NCBI GenBank assembly: GCA_028701815.1
Contig: JAQVPY010000073.1
Coordinates: 1-9,910 of the forward strand
Length of the DNA stretch: 9,910 nucleotides
Direction: 5' to 3'
Source: Bacteroidales bacterium
GTDB lineage: Bacteria > Bacteroidota > Bacteroidia > Bacteroidales > BM520
The notes under the pieces were generated by a model, which did not search any database, had not been told where the DNA came from, and saw nothing but the letters and a program-made list of their open reading frames with translations. A program made the position numbers and the translations under genes. The first letter of the stretch is position 1; each line of letters begins with the position of its first letter. This document shows, in pieces, positions 1 through 6,062 of the stretch.

Positions 1-1
1 A

Positions 2-142
2 CTTTTATGCAACAACGCGCTGTTAGTACCCCATATAGGCAACGCCACGTATGAAACACGACAAGAGACCGCGACCATGGCAGCAAAGAATATTATTGAT
101 TTCTTTGACGGCAAAAGGGAAAACATTCATCAAGTAAATTGA
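2..142 (+). CDS. D-isomer-specific 2-hydroxyacid dehydrogenase, C-terminal fragment
   Basis: Only the last 46 codons are in the window; the gene begins to the left and ends at TGA 140-142. The frame reads LLVPHIGNATYETRQ followed by a helix (MAAKNIIDFFDGK). This matches the conserved end of the NAD(P)-dependent 2-hydroxyacid dehydrogenase family, in the glyoxylate/hydroxypyruvate/D-glycerate reductase group. The His of PHIG (codon 32-34) is the family's catalytic histidine, and the final helix packs back on the catalytic domain. These cytosolic enzymes reduce a 2-keto acid to a D-2-hydroxy acid. The substrate cannot be told from this piece. The next gene has its own promoter, which starts at this stop codon, so the two are probably separate transcription units. 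The family call is firm; the subfamily is not. Confidence 0.8.
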   Translation, partial: LLCNNALLVPHIGNATYETRQETATMAAKNIIDFFDGKRENIHQVN

Positions 143-170
143 TCATTATAAAAAAATTATATTACTTTTG
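139..170 (+). promoter_or_regulatory. Bacteroidetes-type promoter of the arginine decarboxylase-rpe operon
   Basis: A -7 element TACTTTTG (163-170) fits the Bacteroidetes consensus TAnnTTTG exactly. A TTG at 139-141 lies 21 bases upstream in the -33 position. Transcription would start near 176-178, giving a leader of about 60 bases before ATG 241. No Shine-Dalgarno sequence precedes that ATG, which is usual in this phylum. Confidence 0.6.
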
Positions 171-240
171 CCATTTAACTATCAATAATGATATATTAAA
201 ATAATTAAGTCTAACTAAATGAAAATTTTATGTCGTAGAA

Positions 241-1653
241 ATGAAGAATTCGTACTTTAACTTAATTGAGCAAACATATTACTTTCCGCAGGAAGGGTTT
301 GACTTACGTGGGGAATTCCTCACTTTTCACGGAATTTCTCTTCAATATTTAATTAATAAATATGGGACGCCCTTCAGACTGGTTTATCTCCCAAAAATAG
401 GAGAACAAATAAAAAAAGCGAGAAATTTGTTTAACAGAGCCATTAACTCCAACAATTATTCCGGAAAATACAATTTCTGTTATTGTACCAAATGTTGCCA
501 CTTTTACCACGTTATCAGTGAAGCGCTAAAACACGACGTGAATTTGGAGACATCCTCTTCTTTCGACATAGATCTCATCTTAAAATTGCACAAAAAAGGC
601 GAATTAAGTAAAGACAGGATTATTGTTCATAACGGATATAAATCCGACGAATATCTTCAAAAAATACTAAATTTACAAAAAATGGGGTTTAAAAACTCTA
701 TAATCGTCCTCGACAGCGAAACCGAATTAGACTCGTTATTAAAGCTCTCCGGCGACAGCAAGATAAAGATAGGCATTAGAATGGCTATTGAAGAAGAACC
801 TCAATCCGCATATTATACTTCCCGTTTAGGGCTTCCACAAAAAGACATCTTAAGATTTTACAGGGAGAAAGTTAAAGGAAATGATCATATCGAATTAAAG
901 ATGTTACATTTCTTTGTCGACTCCGGTGTAAAAGACAGCATGTACTATTGGGGCGTTTTTAATCGCGCTCTTTCCACATACGTAGAATTGAAGCGAGAAT
1001 GTACACAACTCGATTCTTTTAACCTCGGCGGAGGCTTTCCCATAAGAAATCATTTAGGATTTGAATACGACTACGAGTATATGATAAAGGAAATCGTTAA
1101 AAACATTAAGGAAGTTTGTTCCAACGAACGAATTGAAGAGCCGCATATTTTCACCGAATTCGGGAAGTTCACCGTAGGTGAAAGCGGCGCAATTATATAT
1201 AAAGTCGTCGAAGTTAAGCAACAAAACGATAATGAAAAATGGTATATAGTAGATAACAGTTTGATGAACACCATTCCTGACGCATGGTCCCTAAATGAGA
1301 AATTCATCCTTCTGCCGATCAATAAATGGTACAACCAGTATACGAAGATTAACATCGGAGGTATCAGTTGCGATCACTCCGATTACTATAACTCCGAGGA
1401 CTTTAATCAGCAACTCTTATTACCTGACATACCCGTCAACAGCAACGATCCTTTATATCTCGGCTTCTTCCATACCGGAGCATATCAGGATTCCATCAGC
1501 GGTTACGGCGGAATAAAACATTGCCTGATTCCTTCTCCTAAACATGTTATCATTGACAGAGATGAAAAGGGTAATTTCTTTGATTACGTTTACAGACACG
1601 AGCAAACTGTTGATGACATGCTCGGAATTCTTGGATATACAAAAGAAGATTAG
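241..1653 (+). CDS. arginine decarboxylase-like PLP enzyme (fold type III, ~470-residue Bacteroidetes form)
   Basis: This 470-residue protein belongs to the alanine racemase-fold decarboxylases (ornithine/DAP/arginine decarboxylase group 2). The PLP lysine is probably K84 in YCTKCCHF, the counterpart of YAVKAN in other members. NLGGGFP (261-267) is the glycine-rich phosphate-binding loop. TEFGKFTVGESG (305-316) replaces the usual EPGR segment. C377 in GGISCDHSDYYNS fits the active-site cysteine contributed by the partner subunit of the dimer. FHTGAYQ (410-416) is the conserved GAY motif. Length and motif spelling match the form annotated as arginine decarboxylase across Bacteroidetes, shorter than the ~630-residue SpeA. 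The expected reaction is arginine to agmatine plus CO2, in the cytosol, feeding polyamine synthesis. Substrate choice within this fold is hard to read, so another basic amino acid is possible. The ATG at 241 gives the expected N-terminus. The next gene starts 9 bases after the TAG. Confidence 0.8.
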   Translation: MKNSYFNLIEQTYYFPQEGFDLRGEFLTFHGISLQYLINKYGTPFRLVYLPKIGEQIKKARNLFNRAINSNNYSGKYNFCYCTKCCHFYHVISEALKHDVNLETSSSFDIDLILKLHKKGELSKDRIIVHNGYKSDEYLQKILNLQKMGFKNSIIVLDSETELDSLLKLSGDSKIKIGIRMAIEEEPQSAYYTSRLGLPQKDILRFYREKVKGNDHIELKMLHFFVDSGVKDSMYYWGVFNRALSTYVELKRECTQLDSFNLGGGFPIRNHLGFEYDYEYMIKEIVKNIKEVCSNERIEEPHIFTEFGKFTVGESGAIIYKVVEVKQQNDNEKWYIVDNSLMNTIPDAWSLNEKFILLPINKWYNQYTKINIGGISCDHSDYYNSEDFNQQLLLPDIPVNSNDPLYLGFFHTGAYQDSISGYGGIKHCLIPSPKHVIIDRDEKGNFFDYVYRHEQTVDDMLGILGYTKED

Positions 1654-1662
1654 ACAATAGAT

Positions 1663-2310
1663 ATGACACACTTATTAGCTCCCTCATTATTATCTGCCGA
1701 CTTCGGCAACCTCGCAAGAGATATTGAACTTGTCAACAAAAGTACAGCTCATTGGTTTCATGTAGATGTCATGGACGGCTGTTTTGTACCCAATATTTCC
1801 TACGGACAACCAGTAATAAGACACATCAAGAAACACGCGCAGAAGCCGTTAGATGTTCACCTGATGATTGTTCAACCGGAACGATATATCCAGTCGTTTA
1901 AAGATGCCGGCGCCGACATCTTAACCGTCCACTATGAAGCAAGCATCCACTTGCACCGCACAATTCATGCCATACAAGATGCAGGAATGAAAGCCGGAGT
2001 AGCACTTAACCCGTCAACACCCGTAAGCAGTCTCGAAGACATAATTTCAGACGTAGATATGGTACTTCTTATGTCTGTCAATCCGGGATTCGGAGGTCAG
2101 AAATTTATCGAAAACACATACAACAAGATAGCTCAACTTAAAGATCTTATCAAACGTAAAGATGCAAAATGTCTCATTGAAGTTGACGGCGGCGTTTGTG
2201 CCGACAACATCAAGTCTCTCGTGACTGGAGGCGTCGACGTTTTAGTAGCCGGCAACGCGGTTTTCGGTGCAAAAGATCCGATTAAAGCTATTGAGCTTCT
2301 TTCCGAATAA
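1663..2310 (+). CDS. rpe: ribulose-phosphate 3-epimerase
   Basis: A complete, normal-length (215-residue) TIM-barrel epimerase. It interconverts D-ribulose 5-phosphate and D-xylulose 5-phosphate in the cytosolic pentose phosphate pathway. Motifs appear in family order: APSLLSADF (6-14, with S8), HVDVMDG.FVPN (33-44), DVHLMI (64-69), VNPGFGGQKF (139-148) and EVDGGV (173-178). H33, D35, H66 and D175 match the metal ligands, with D35 and D175 also the acid/base pair; S8 and the methionines complete the pocket. GNAVFGA (197-203) fits the phosphate-binding end. It starts 9 bases after the decarboxylase with no promoter between, so they are probably cotranscribed, although the two pathways have no obvious link. 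Its last 23 bases overlap the end of the convergent amidase gene. Confidence 0.96.
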   Translation: MTHLLAPSLLSADFGNLARDIELVNKSTAHWFHVDVMDGCFVPNISYGQPVIRHIKKHAQKPLDVHLMIVQPERYIQSFKDAGADILTVHYEASIHLHRTIHAIQDAGMKAGVALNPSTPVSSLEDIISDVDMVLLMSVNPGFGGQKFIENTYNKIAQLKDLIKRKDAKCLIEVDGGVCADNIKSLVTGGVDVLVAGNAVFGAKDPIKAIELLSE

Positions 2311-4048
2311 CTTTCTCTGTAGCAATAAGTTTCTTTTGATTATACATAGCAAAAAGGTATAACCCGCTTTTATAGTGTCGCATATTTATTGACATCTCCT
2401 TAGATGTTATATAAATATTATCGATTAGTCTCCCTGCGGCATCATAGACAAGTATATAATCAATATCAAGAATCGGGTTGATTATAATGAACAGATTATC
2501 TTTGACGGGATTAGGAGAAAACTTGGCGGCCTCACCGAATTCGAATTCATATTCAGGCTTATCATAATCTGCCATCCAGGTTGCTATCCATCCGGCAGCA
2601 GTAGTAGCACAATCAGAGCGAAACTCTATCATCATAGCATTGCCTGAAGAAGTCACCGTTCCCGGGCTCTTTGTATTCCACCTTCCAAGTTTAGGAGCGA
2701 ACTCATTATCGCCATCATAAATCCACATAAAATCATAATTATCCTCGAGGTCAAATGCGGAGAAAGACAGAACAATTCTATCAGCATCTTCTACCCGTAT
2801 CAGATACAGTTTTCTTTCATCATTCGAATAATTCCCCGTTGAACCGCCGGAATCGAGAAACGTACCTGTTTCATCATTATATTCTACAGGTATTGTCGTA
2901 TCATTCACAAGTTTAAAATAATAATTCCAATCCCAATATGGTCCCGGATCAGTATGCGACTGGTCGGGATAATGCTGATGTCCTCGAATTTTAATGCATG
3001 ATGTTTCATCACCAAGAGAATGCAGTCCGTAATTCAAAAGAGTTCCATCATCCAGAGTATCTCTATAAAACATACGATAAGGCATTATCGTCTCATATCT
3101 TTCTGCGATATTTTTGACAAGTTTTGCGGAAGCAGCATACATTTCAGGAGTAAAATAGCTTACTATATCACCATAGGCTTCATGTTCTATGCCTATGGTA
3201 TATGGGTTTGCTGAACGAACATGCCACGCTTTATCGGCTTCACTGACCATTTGAGTAATCTGACCGTCTGAAGAACGTATGACATAATGAGATGAGACTT
3301 GCGAATCGCAATTTTTAAACCAGCTGATAGCTCCGGCATAGCTTCCCGCCGTATAGTGAACTACCACAGCACTAACCTCAGTCCCATTACGACTACCATA
3401 ATTACATTCCGGCGCCGGATCCCATATCGCTTCAGGATAATCAGAGTCTATAAAACTTTTCCCATTATACCTTACTAATGACGAAGAGAGCACCTTATAG
3501 TTATCGCCAAATAACAATTTGAGGTCTACTTTCGGCAACGAAGCATAAACGGAATATAACATCGAATTTATGACAAAATCGTTTGCCATATCTTCAACAA
3601 GGGGTAACTCAGATAATTCCACAATAACATCTCGATAATCCTCCACCCTGTCGCCGAGAACTTTCATCTTTTCAGAAACGGCAGAAAAAGCGGCAGCGTA
3701 TGCCATGATATTCATTTCAGGGCTTGACATAATGTCTTCCACAGAGATAGCTGACAACCCGGAGATATACAACAAGTTGTTTCTAAAGTAACTCTTCCCG
3801 TCTAAAACGAGTCCCATAACCCCATAATTGCGAGGCAAATCATTAGGATCGTTTCCGAAATAATTTGCATCAGTAAGATGAGTGCAATGGGTATTGGCAT
3901 TGGATATCGCTTCCAGGATTCCCTGGGGTATATCAGGATACCTCTTATATGCTTCCTCGAAAAAAGGCTTATACACATTAATATTTTGAGCGCAGAGGGA
4001 GCTAAACAGGGATAGCAACATCACAAATATGACATTACGAATTTTCAT
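2288..4048 (-). CDS. secreted N-acetylmuramoyl-L-alanine amidase with lysozyme-like, CUB and T9SS sorting domains
   Basis: A 586-residue modular exported protein. Residues 1-20 are a signal peptide (hydrophobic stretch, SSLCAQ cleavage region). Residues ~25-175 look like a lysozyme/SLT-type helical domain (PQGILEAIS, YGVMGL, MNIMAYAAAF), but the usual catalytic ES dipeptide reads N52-T53. Residues ~205-375 are an Amidase_2/PGRP domain: H231 (VVHYTAG), H357 (RGHQH) and D367 (TDPGPYWDW) fit the zinc site, and E288 (IGIEHE) fits the catalytic glutamate of AmpD. H365 sits where AmpD has lysine. Residues ~393-495 form a CUB-like beta domain (DSGG..GNYSN, YDGD, GW.ATW). Residues ~508-586 (SPNPVKD, YDAAGRL, SGLYLF) are a type A T9SS sorting domain. 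The protein should cross the outer membrane and cleave the amide bond between muramic acid and the stem peptide, in foreign or its own cell wall. Its ATG overlaps the stop of pnuC (ATGA), implying translational coupling. The domain calls are strong; the biological target is inference. Confidence 0.88.
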   Translation of the reverse strand: MKIRNVIFVMLLSLFSSLCAQNINVYKPFFEEAYKRYPDIPQGILEAISNANTHCTHLTDANYFGNDPNDLPRNYGVMGLVLDGKSYFRNNLLYISGLSAISVEDIMSSPEMNIMAYAAAFSAVSEKMKVLGDRVEDYRDVIVELSELPLVEDMANDFVINSMLYSVYASLPKVDLKLLFGDNYKVLSSSLVRYNGKSFIDSDYPEAIWDPAPECNYGSRNGTEVSAVVVHYTAGSYAGAISWFKNCDSQVSSHYVIRSSDGQITQMVSEADKAWHVRSANPYTIGIEHEAYGDIVSYFTPEMYAASAKLVKNIAERYETIMPYRMFYRDTLDDGTLLNYGLHSLGDETSCIKIRGHQHYPDQSHTDPGPYWDWNYYFKLVNDTTIPVEYNDETGTFLDSGGSTGNYSNDERKLYLIRVEDADRIVLSFSAFDLEDNYDFMWIYDGDNEFAPKLGRWNTKSPGTVTSSGNAMMIEFRSDCATTAAGWIATWMADYDKPEYEFEFGEAAKFSPNPVKDNLFIIINPILDIDYILVYDAAGRLIDNIYITSKEMSINMRHYKSGLYLFAMYNQKKLIATEKVIRKEAQ

Positions 4049-4755
4049 AATTCATCAGGTTTTCGAAGTTCATTTCTTGCCTTTCTATCCCATTGGATAA
4101 ATCCGTTAATTGAATTGAGCAAATAAACCACCCACATGGAACTGATAATGATGGCATCACCCTCGCCTCTAAAATAGGACATAAGCCACATTGTAATTGT
4201 AGCAACATTTACTACAATCCAGAGGATCCATTGTTCCGAATACGTCTTAACCATTAACAACATCGCCACCACAGACAAGACAGTAGTAGTCGAATCGAGA
4301 TAAGGGGCAGGATCTTTAAAGTGACGTAAGACCTCCGCGCAAATAACTACTAAAACAGCGCAGCCGATCAGACCAATAACTCTTTGCCGAGTAGAAAGGC
4401 TGCGAGCTTTCACTTCGGTTTTACTGCTTTCGACGATACGTTTTCTCCACATAAAGAAACCGATAAACTGCATCGGCACATAATAAAACGCATTCAGCAC
4501 AACTTCTCCCCAATAGCCGACGCCCCATGAACAGTACGCATAAAGGCTCACCTGTATCAAACCGAAAATATAATTTGAGATATGTCCTTTTGCCACGAGC
4601 ACCACACAAAATACGCCGGAGATAGTAGCAATGGCAGAAAGTACTGAGTCGATATCATATTCTTTTTTTAGACAGAATATCACTATGTTAAAAACGATAA
4701 TCGTTATCAGGAGAAACAACTCATACGGAGTAAAAAAAAACTTCTTTTTCATCAT
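4045..4755 (-). CDS. pnuC: PnuC-family transporter (nicotinamide riboside or related vitamin)
   Basis: A 236-residue inner-membrane protein with seven or eight hydrophobic segments (roughly 12-29, 38-56, 61-78, 83-103, 125-144, 155-171, 175-193, 201-221). Family signatures are VVLVAKGHISNYIFGLIQ (51-68), GEVVLNAFYYVPMQFIGFFMW (split around 83-103) and EQWILWIVVN (174-183), the core ligand-binding half. PnuC carriers move nicotinamide riboside by facilitated diffusion, trapped by phosphorylation in the cytosol. In Bacteroidetes some relatives (PnuT) carry thiamine instead, but those usually sit behind a TPP riboswitch with thiamine genes. Neither is seen here, so the NAD-precursor role is favoured. 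Two tandem ATGs (4755 and 4752) are possible starts. It is the first gene of a two-gene unit with the amidase and has its own promoter directly upstream. Confidence 0.88.
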   Translation of the reverse strand: MMKKKFFFTPYELFLLITIIVFNIVIFCLKKEYDIDSVLSAIATISGVFCVVLVAKGHISNYIFGLIQVSLYAYCSWGVGYWGEVVLNAFYYVPMQFIGFFMWRKRIVESSKTEVKARSLSTRQRVIGLIGCAVLVVICAEVLRHFKDPAPYLDSTTTVLSVVAMLLMVKTYSEQWILWIVVNVATITMWLMSYFRGEGDAIIISSMWVVYLLNSINGFIQWDRKARNELRKPDEL

Positions 4756-4769
4756 TATATTTTGGAATG

Positions 4770-4800
4770 CAAATTTAGTTGTTTTTATTACTTTTGCAAA
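4770..4800 (-). promoter_or_regulatory. Bacteroidetes-type promoter of pnuC-amidase
   Basis: Read on the minus strand, TTTG (4800-4797), a 19-base spacer and TAAATTTG (4777-4770) match the Bacteroidetes TTTG-N19-21-TAnnTTTG promoter exactly. Transcription would start near 4763, leaving a leader of only about 8 bases before the pnuC ATG. That leaves no room for a riboswitch. The -33 box directly abuts the -7 box of the opposite promoter (4789-4796). Confidence 0.62.
4789..4796 (+). promoter_or_regulatory. probable -7 element of the GNAT gene promoter
   Basis: TACTTTTG matches TAnnTTTG and is the same octamer as in the promoter at 163-170. The nearest TTTG upstream (4761-4764) is 24 bases away, longer than the usual 19-21, so the -33 box is weak or displaced. 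Transcription would start near 4803, about 10 bases before ATG 4813. This supports that ATG as the start rather than the upstream in-frame TTG at 4762, which would lie before the transcript begins. Confidence 0.45.
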
Positions 4801-4812
4801 AACTATAACAAG

Positions 4813-5232
4813 ATGGTCACAATACGTTTAATGAAAGCGGAAGATTACGACAGTATTTACGAGATATGGAGTAGCACAACGGGCATGGCTTTAAGGAATT
4901 ATGACGACTCTCGCGAAGGCATCGAGAAATTCTTAAAGAAAAATCCCATTTCAAATTTTATAGCAGAAGTCGACGGACACATGGCAGGAGTCATCTTATG
5001 CGGAATTGACGGGCGACGCGGCTATCTCTATCACGCATCCGTCAGAGAAGAATATCGTAACAAAGGAATAGGCACGGAACTCACTAATAGAGTTTTATCC
5101 GTTTTAAAACAGGAAGGCATCCGCAAAGCCGGACTACTTGTCAAAAAGGACAATCAGATAGGCAACGAATTCTGGATTGCCAAAGGATGGGACAAACGCG
5201 AAGAGCTGCTGTATTACAGTTTGAATCTATAA
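4813..5232 (+). CDS. GNAT-family N-acetyltransferase (YpeA-like)
   Basis: A 139-residue single-domain GNAT enzyme that transfers an acetyl group from acetyl-CoA to an amine; the substrate is unknown. Motif A is clear: LYHASVREEYRNKGIGTEL (72-90), where RNKGIG (82-87) is the R/QxxGxG/A acetyl-CoA pyrophosphate loop. The N-terminal half (EIW near 17-19, FIAEVDGHMAGVILCGIDG at 49-67) and the end (EFWIAKGWDKREELLYYSL) resemble E. coli YpeA and its relatives. I chose ATG 4813 because MVTIRLMKAEDYDSI is a typical GNAT beginning. The frame is open back to a TTG at 4762, but those 17 extra residues are cysteine- and aromatic-rich and encoded by promoter DNA. It is transcribed divergently from pnuC and appears to be a single-gene unit. 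Confidence 0.85.
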   Translation: MVTIRLMKAEDYDSIYEIWSSTTGMALRNYDDSREGIEKFLKKNPISNFIAEVDGHMAGVILCGIDGRRGYLYHASVREEYRNKGIGTELTNRVLSVLKQEGIRKAGLLVKKDNQIGNEFWIAKGWDKREELLYYSLNL

Positions 5233-5411
5233 GACTTTTGCATATTATACTGCAAAATTCTCTACCAACACTTCTCTGCCTCGCAAATTAGCTATTGAGA
5301 GTCGATTCAATAAGAATATAGCTTTCCGATAATATTTGTTAATTTTTGTTAAAATTTTCGGACTTATTATCATTTTAGGGATTAAGAGATAAACCATAAA
5401 ATTGATAAAAG
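5233..5411 (+). promoter_or_regulatory. intergenic region with two small hairpins and a weak promoter
   Basis: This 179-base gap has no coding sequence. A perfect 7-base inverted repeat (TTTTGCA at 5236-5242, TGCAAAA at 5251-5257, 8-base loop) begins four bases after the GNAT stop. A second (TATTGA at 5293-5298, TCAATA at 5307-5312, 8-base loop) follows. Both stems are AT-rich and lack a clear T-run, so they are only possible terminators. A TTTG at 5345-5348 lies 19 bases before a poor -7 (TATCATTT, 5368-5375), a candidate promoter for the gene at 5412. Confidence 0.3.
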
Positions 5412-5888
5412 ATGAAAGAAGAAATTAAGCAGTTAATTGATGATTTACGAATTACGTATCGGTCGGCAGCGACAAGAGAGCGATGTGAGGAGGCCATAAA
5501 CGGTGGCACGCCGCTCGAAAGTATTTTTTTAAACAAATCGAAGTCGGTAGCGGAGTTGATGGGATTGGACATAGACTTATTTCCGAACGAAGAGTCGTTA
5601 AGCGTCGAAGAGAAGCATTTGATTACAAAGGAGTTGATTCGGTTAATGGAGTATTATCATTTCGAACCGATGATACCGAGGAGGTTCCCGTTCAACAAAT
5701 TATATCCTTTGCTTATTAAAGCAATTAAAGACAAATACAATTTCTGGATTACCGTAGACGGGAAGACGGCTGATGTATGCCTTTGTCACAATACGCCGAA
5801 AGAGTGTCCTTTTGGTCAGAAGTATTGTGAGTGCAAATATGTTGAGGAAGATGTAAACAAATTTATGGAAAGCATCACTTTTGTATAA
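5412..5888 (+). CDS. unrecognised small protein with a C-terminal cysteine cluster
   Basis: I do not recognise this 158-residue protein as a characterised family. It has no signal peptide or membrane segment, so it is probably cytosolic. Residues 1-30 (KEEIKQLIDDLR, TRERCEEAI) and 65-82 are predicted amphipathic helices rich in charged residues. Residues 83-104 carry a proline/arginine turn (PMIPRRFPF) and another helix. The end holds C123-x-C125-H126-x5-C132-x6-C139-x-C141, a spacing that could bind zinc or an iron-sulfur centre, or form disulfides. The G-rich, NNG-biased codons of its first half (e.g. gcg, gag, ttg) contrast slightly with its neighbours. It stands alone: 179 bases separate it from the GNAT gene and 174 from the lipoprotein. 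The frame is long, uninterrupted and plausible in composition, so it is probably a real gene; its function is unknown. Confidence 0.72.
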   Translation: MKEEIKQLIDDLRITYRSAATRERCEEAINGGTPLESIFLNKSKSVAELMGLDIDLFPNEESLSVEEKHLITKELIRLMEYYHFEPMIPRRFPFNKLYPLLIKAIKDKYNFWITVDGKTADVCLCHNTPKECPFGQKYCECKYVEEDVNKFMESITFV

Positions 5889-5929
5889 AGCAGGCCCAGG
5901 TCGAGTTATCTTTATTAGTTCTGCTTTAT
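5885..5929 (+). repeat. 9-base perfect inverted repeat over the stop codon
   Basis: ATAAAGCAG (5885-5893) and its exact reverse complement CTGCTTTAT (5921-5929) enclose a 27-base loop. The left arm contains the TAA stop (5886-5888) of the cysteine-cluster gene. It may act as an RNA 3' end structure or a weak terminator. No T-run follows (the next bases are GATTTGCG), so intrinsic termination is not established. Confidence 0.4.
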
Positions 5930-6025
5930 GATTTGCGATTATGAAAATTTATGAGGATTAGACAAGATGCAATATATGTTGTAAAAATTTCGTTATTAAA
6001 ATGTTATGTTACAATAAAAAAACTG

Positions 6026-6033
6026 TAATTTTG
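6026..6033 (+). promoter_or_regulatory. probable -7 element of the lipoprotein gene promoter
   Basis: TAATTTTG matches TAnnTTTG and lies 29 bases before ATG 6063, in a very AT-rich stretch. I see no convincing TTTG 19-21 bases upstream. Transcription would start near 6040, giving a leader of about 23 bases composed almost only of A and T, typical of well-expressed Bacteroidetes genes. Confidence 0.5.
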
Positions 6034-6062
6034 CAAATTTAATAATTTAAAAAAAAATTATC

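Noticed and set aside
1071..1355. Minus-strand open frame inside the arginine decarboxylase gene
   Set aside because: It is fully inside a well-supported gene, with no promoter and a composition typical of an antisense shadow.
4762..4812. TTG-initiated N-terminal extension of the GNAT protein
   Set aside because: The extra residues are encoded by the promoter region, are cysteine- and aromatic-rich, and precede a typical GNAT start at ATG 4813.
4756..4812. Riboswitch (TPP or NAD-type) upstream of pnuC
   Set aside because: The -7 box sits 15 bases from the pnuC ATG, and the predicted leader of about 8 bases is too short for any aptamer.
5236..5257. TTTTGCA/TGCAAAA hairpin as a definite terminator of the GNAT gene
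   Set aside because: The stem is only 7 bases, AT-rich and not followed by a T-run; it is kept only as a possible element in the intergenic entry.
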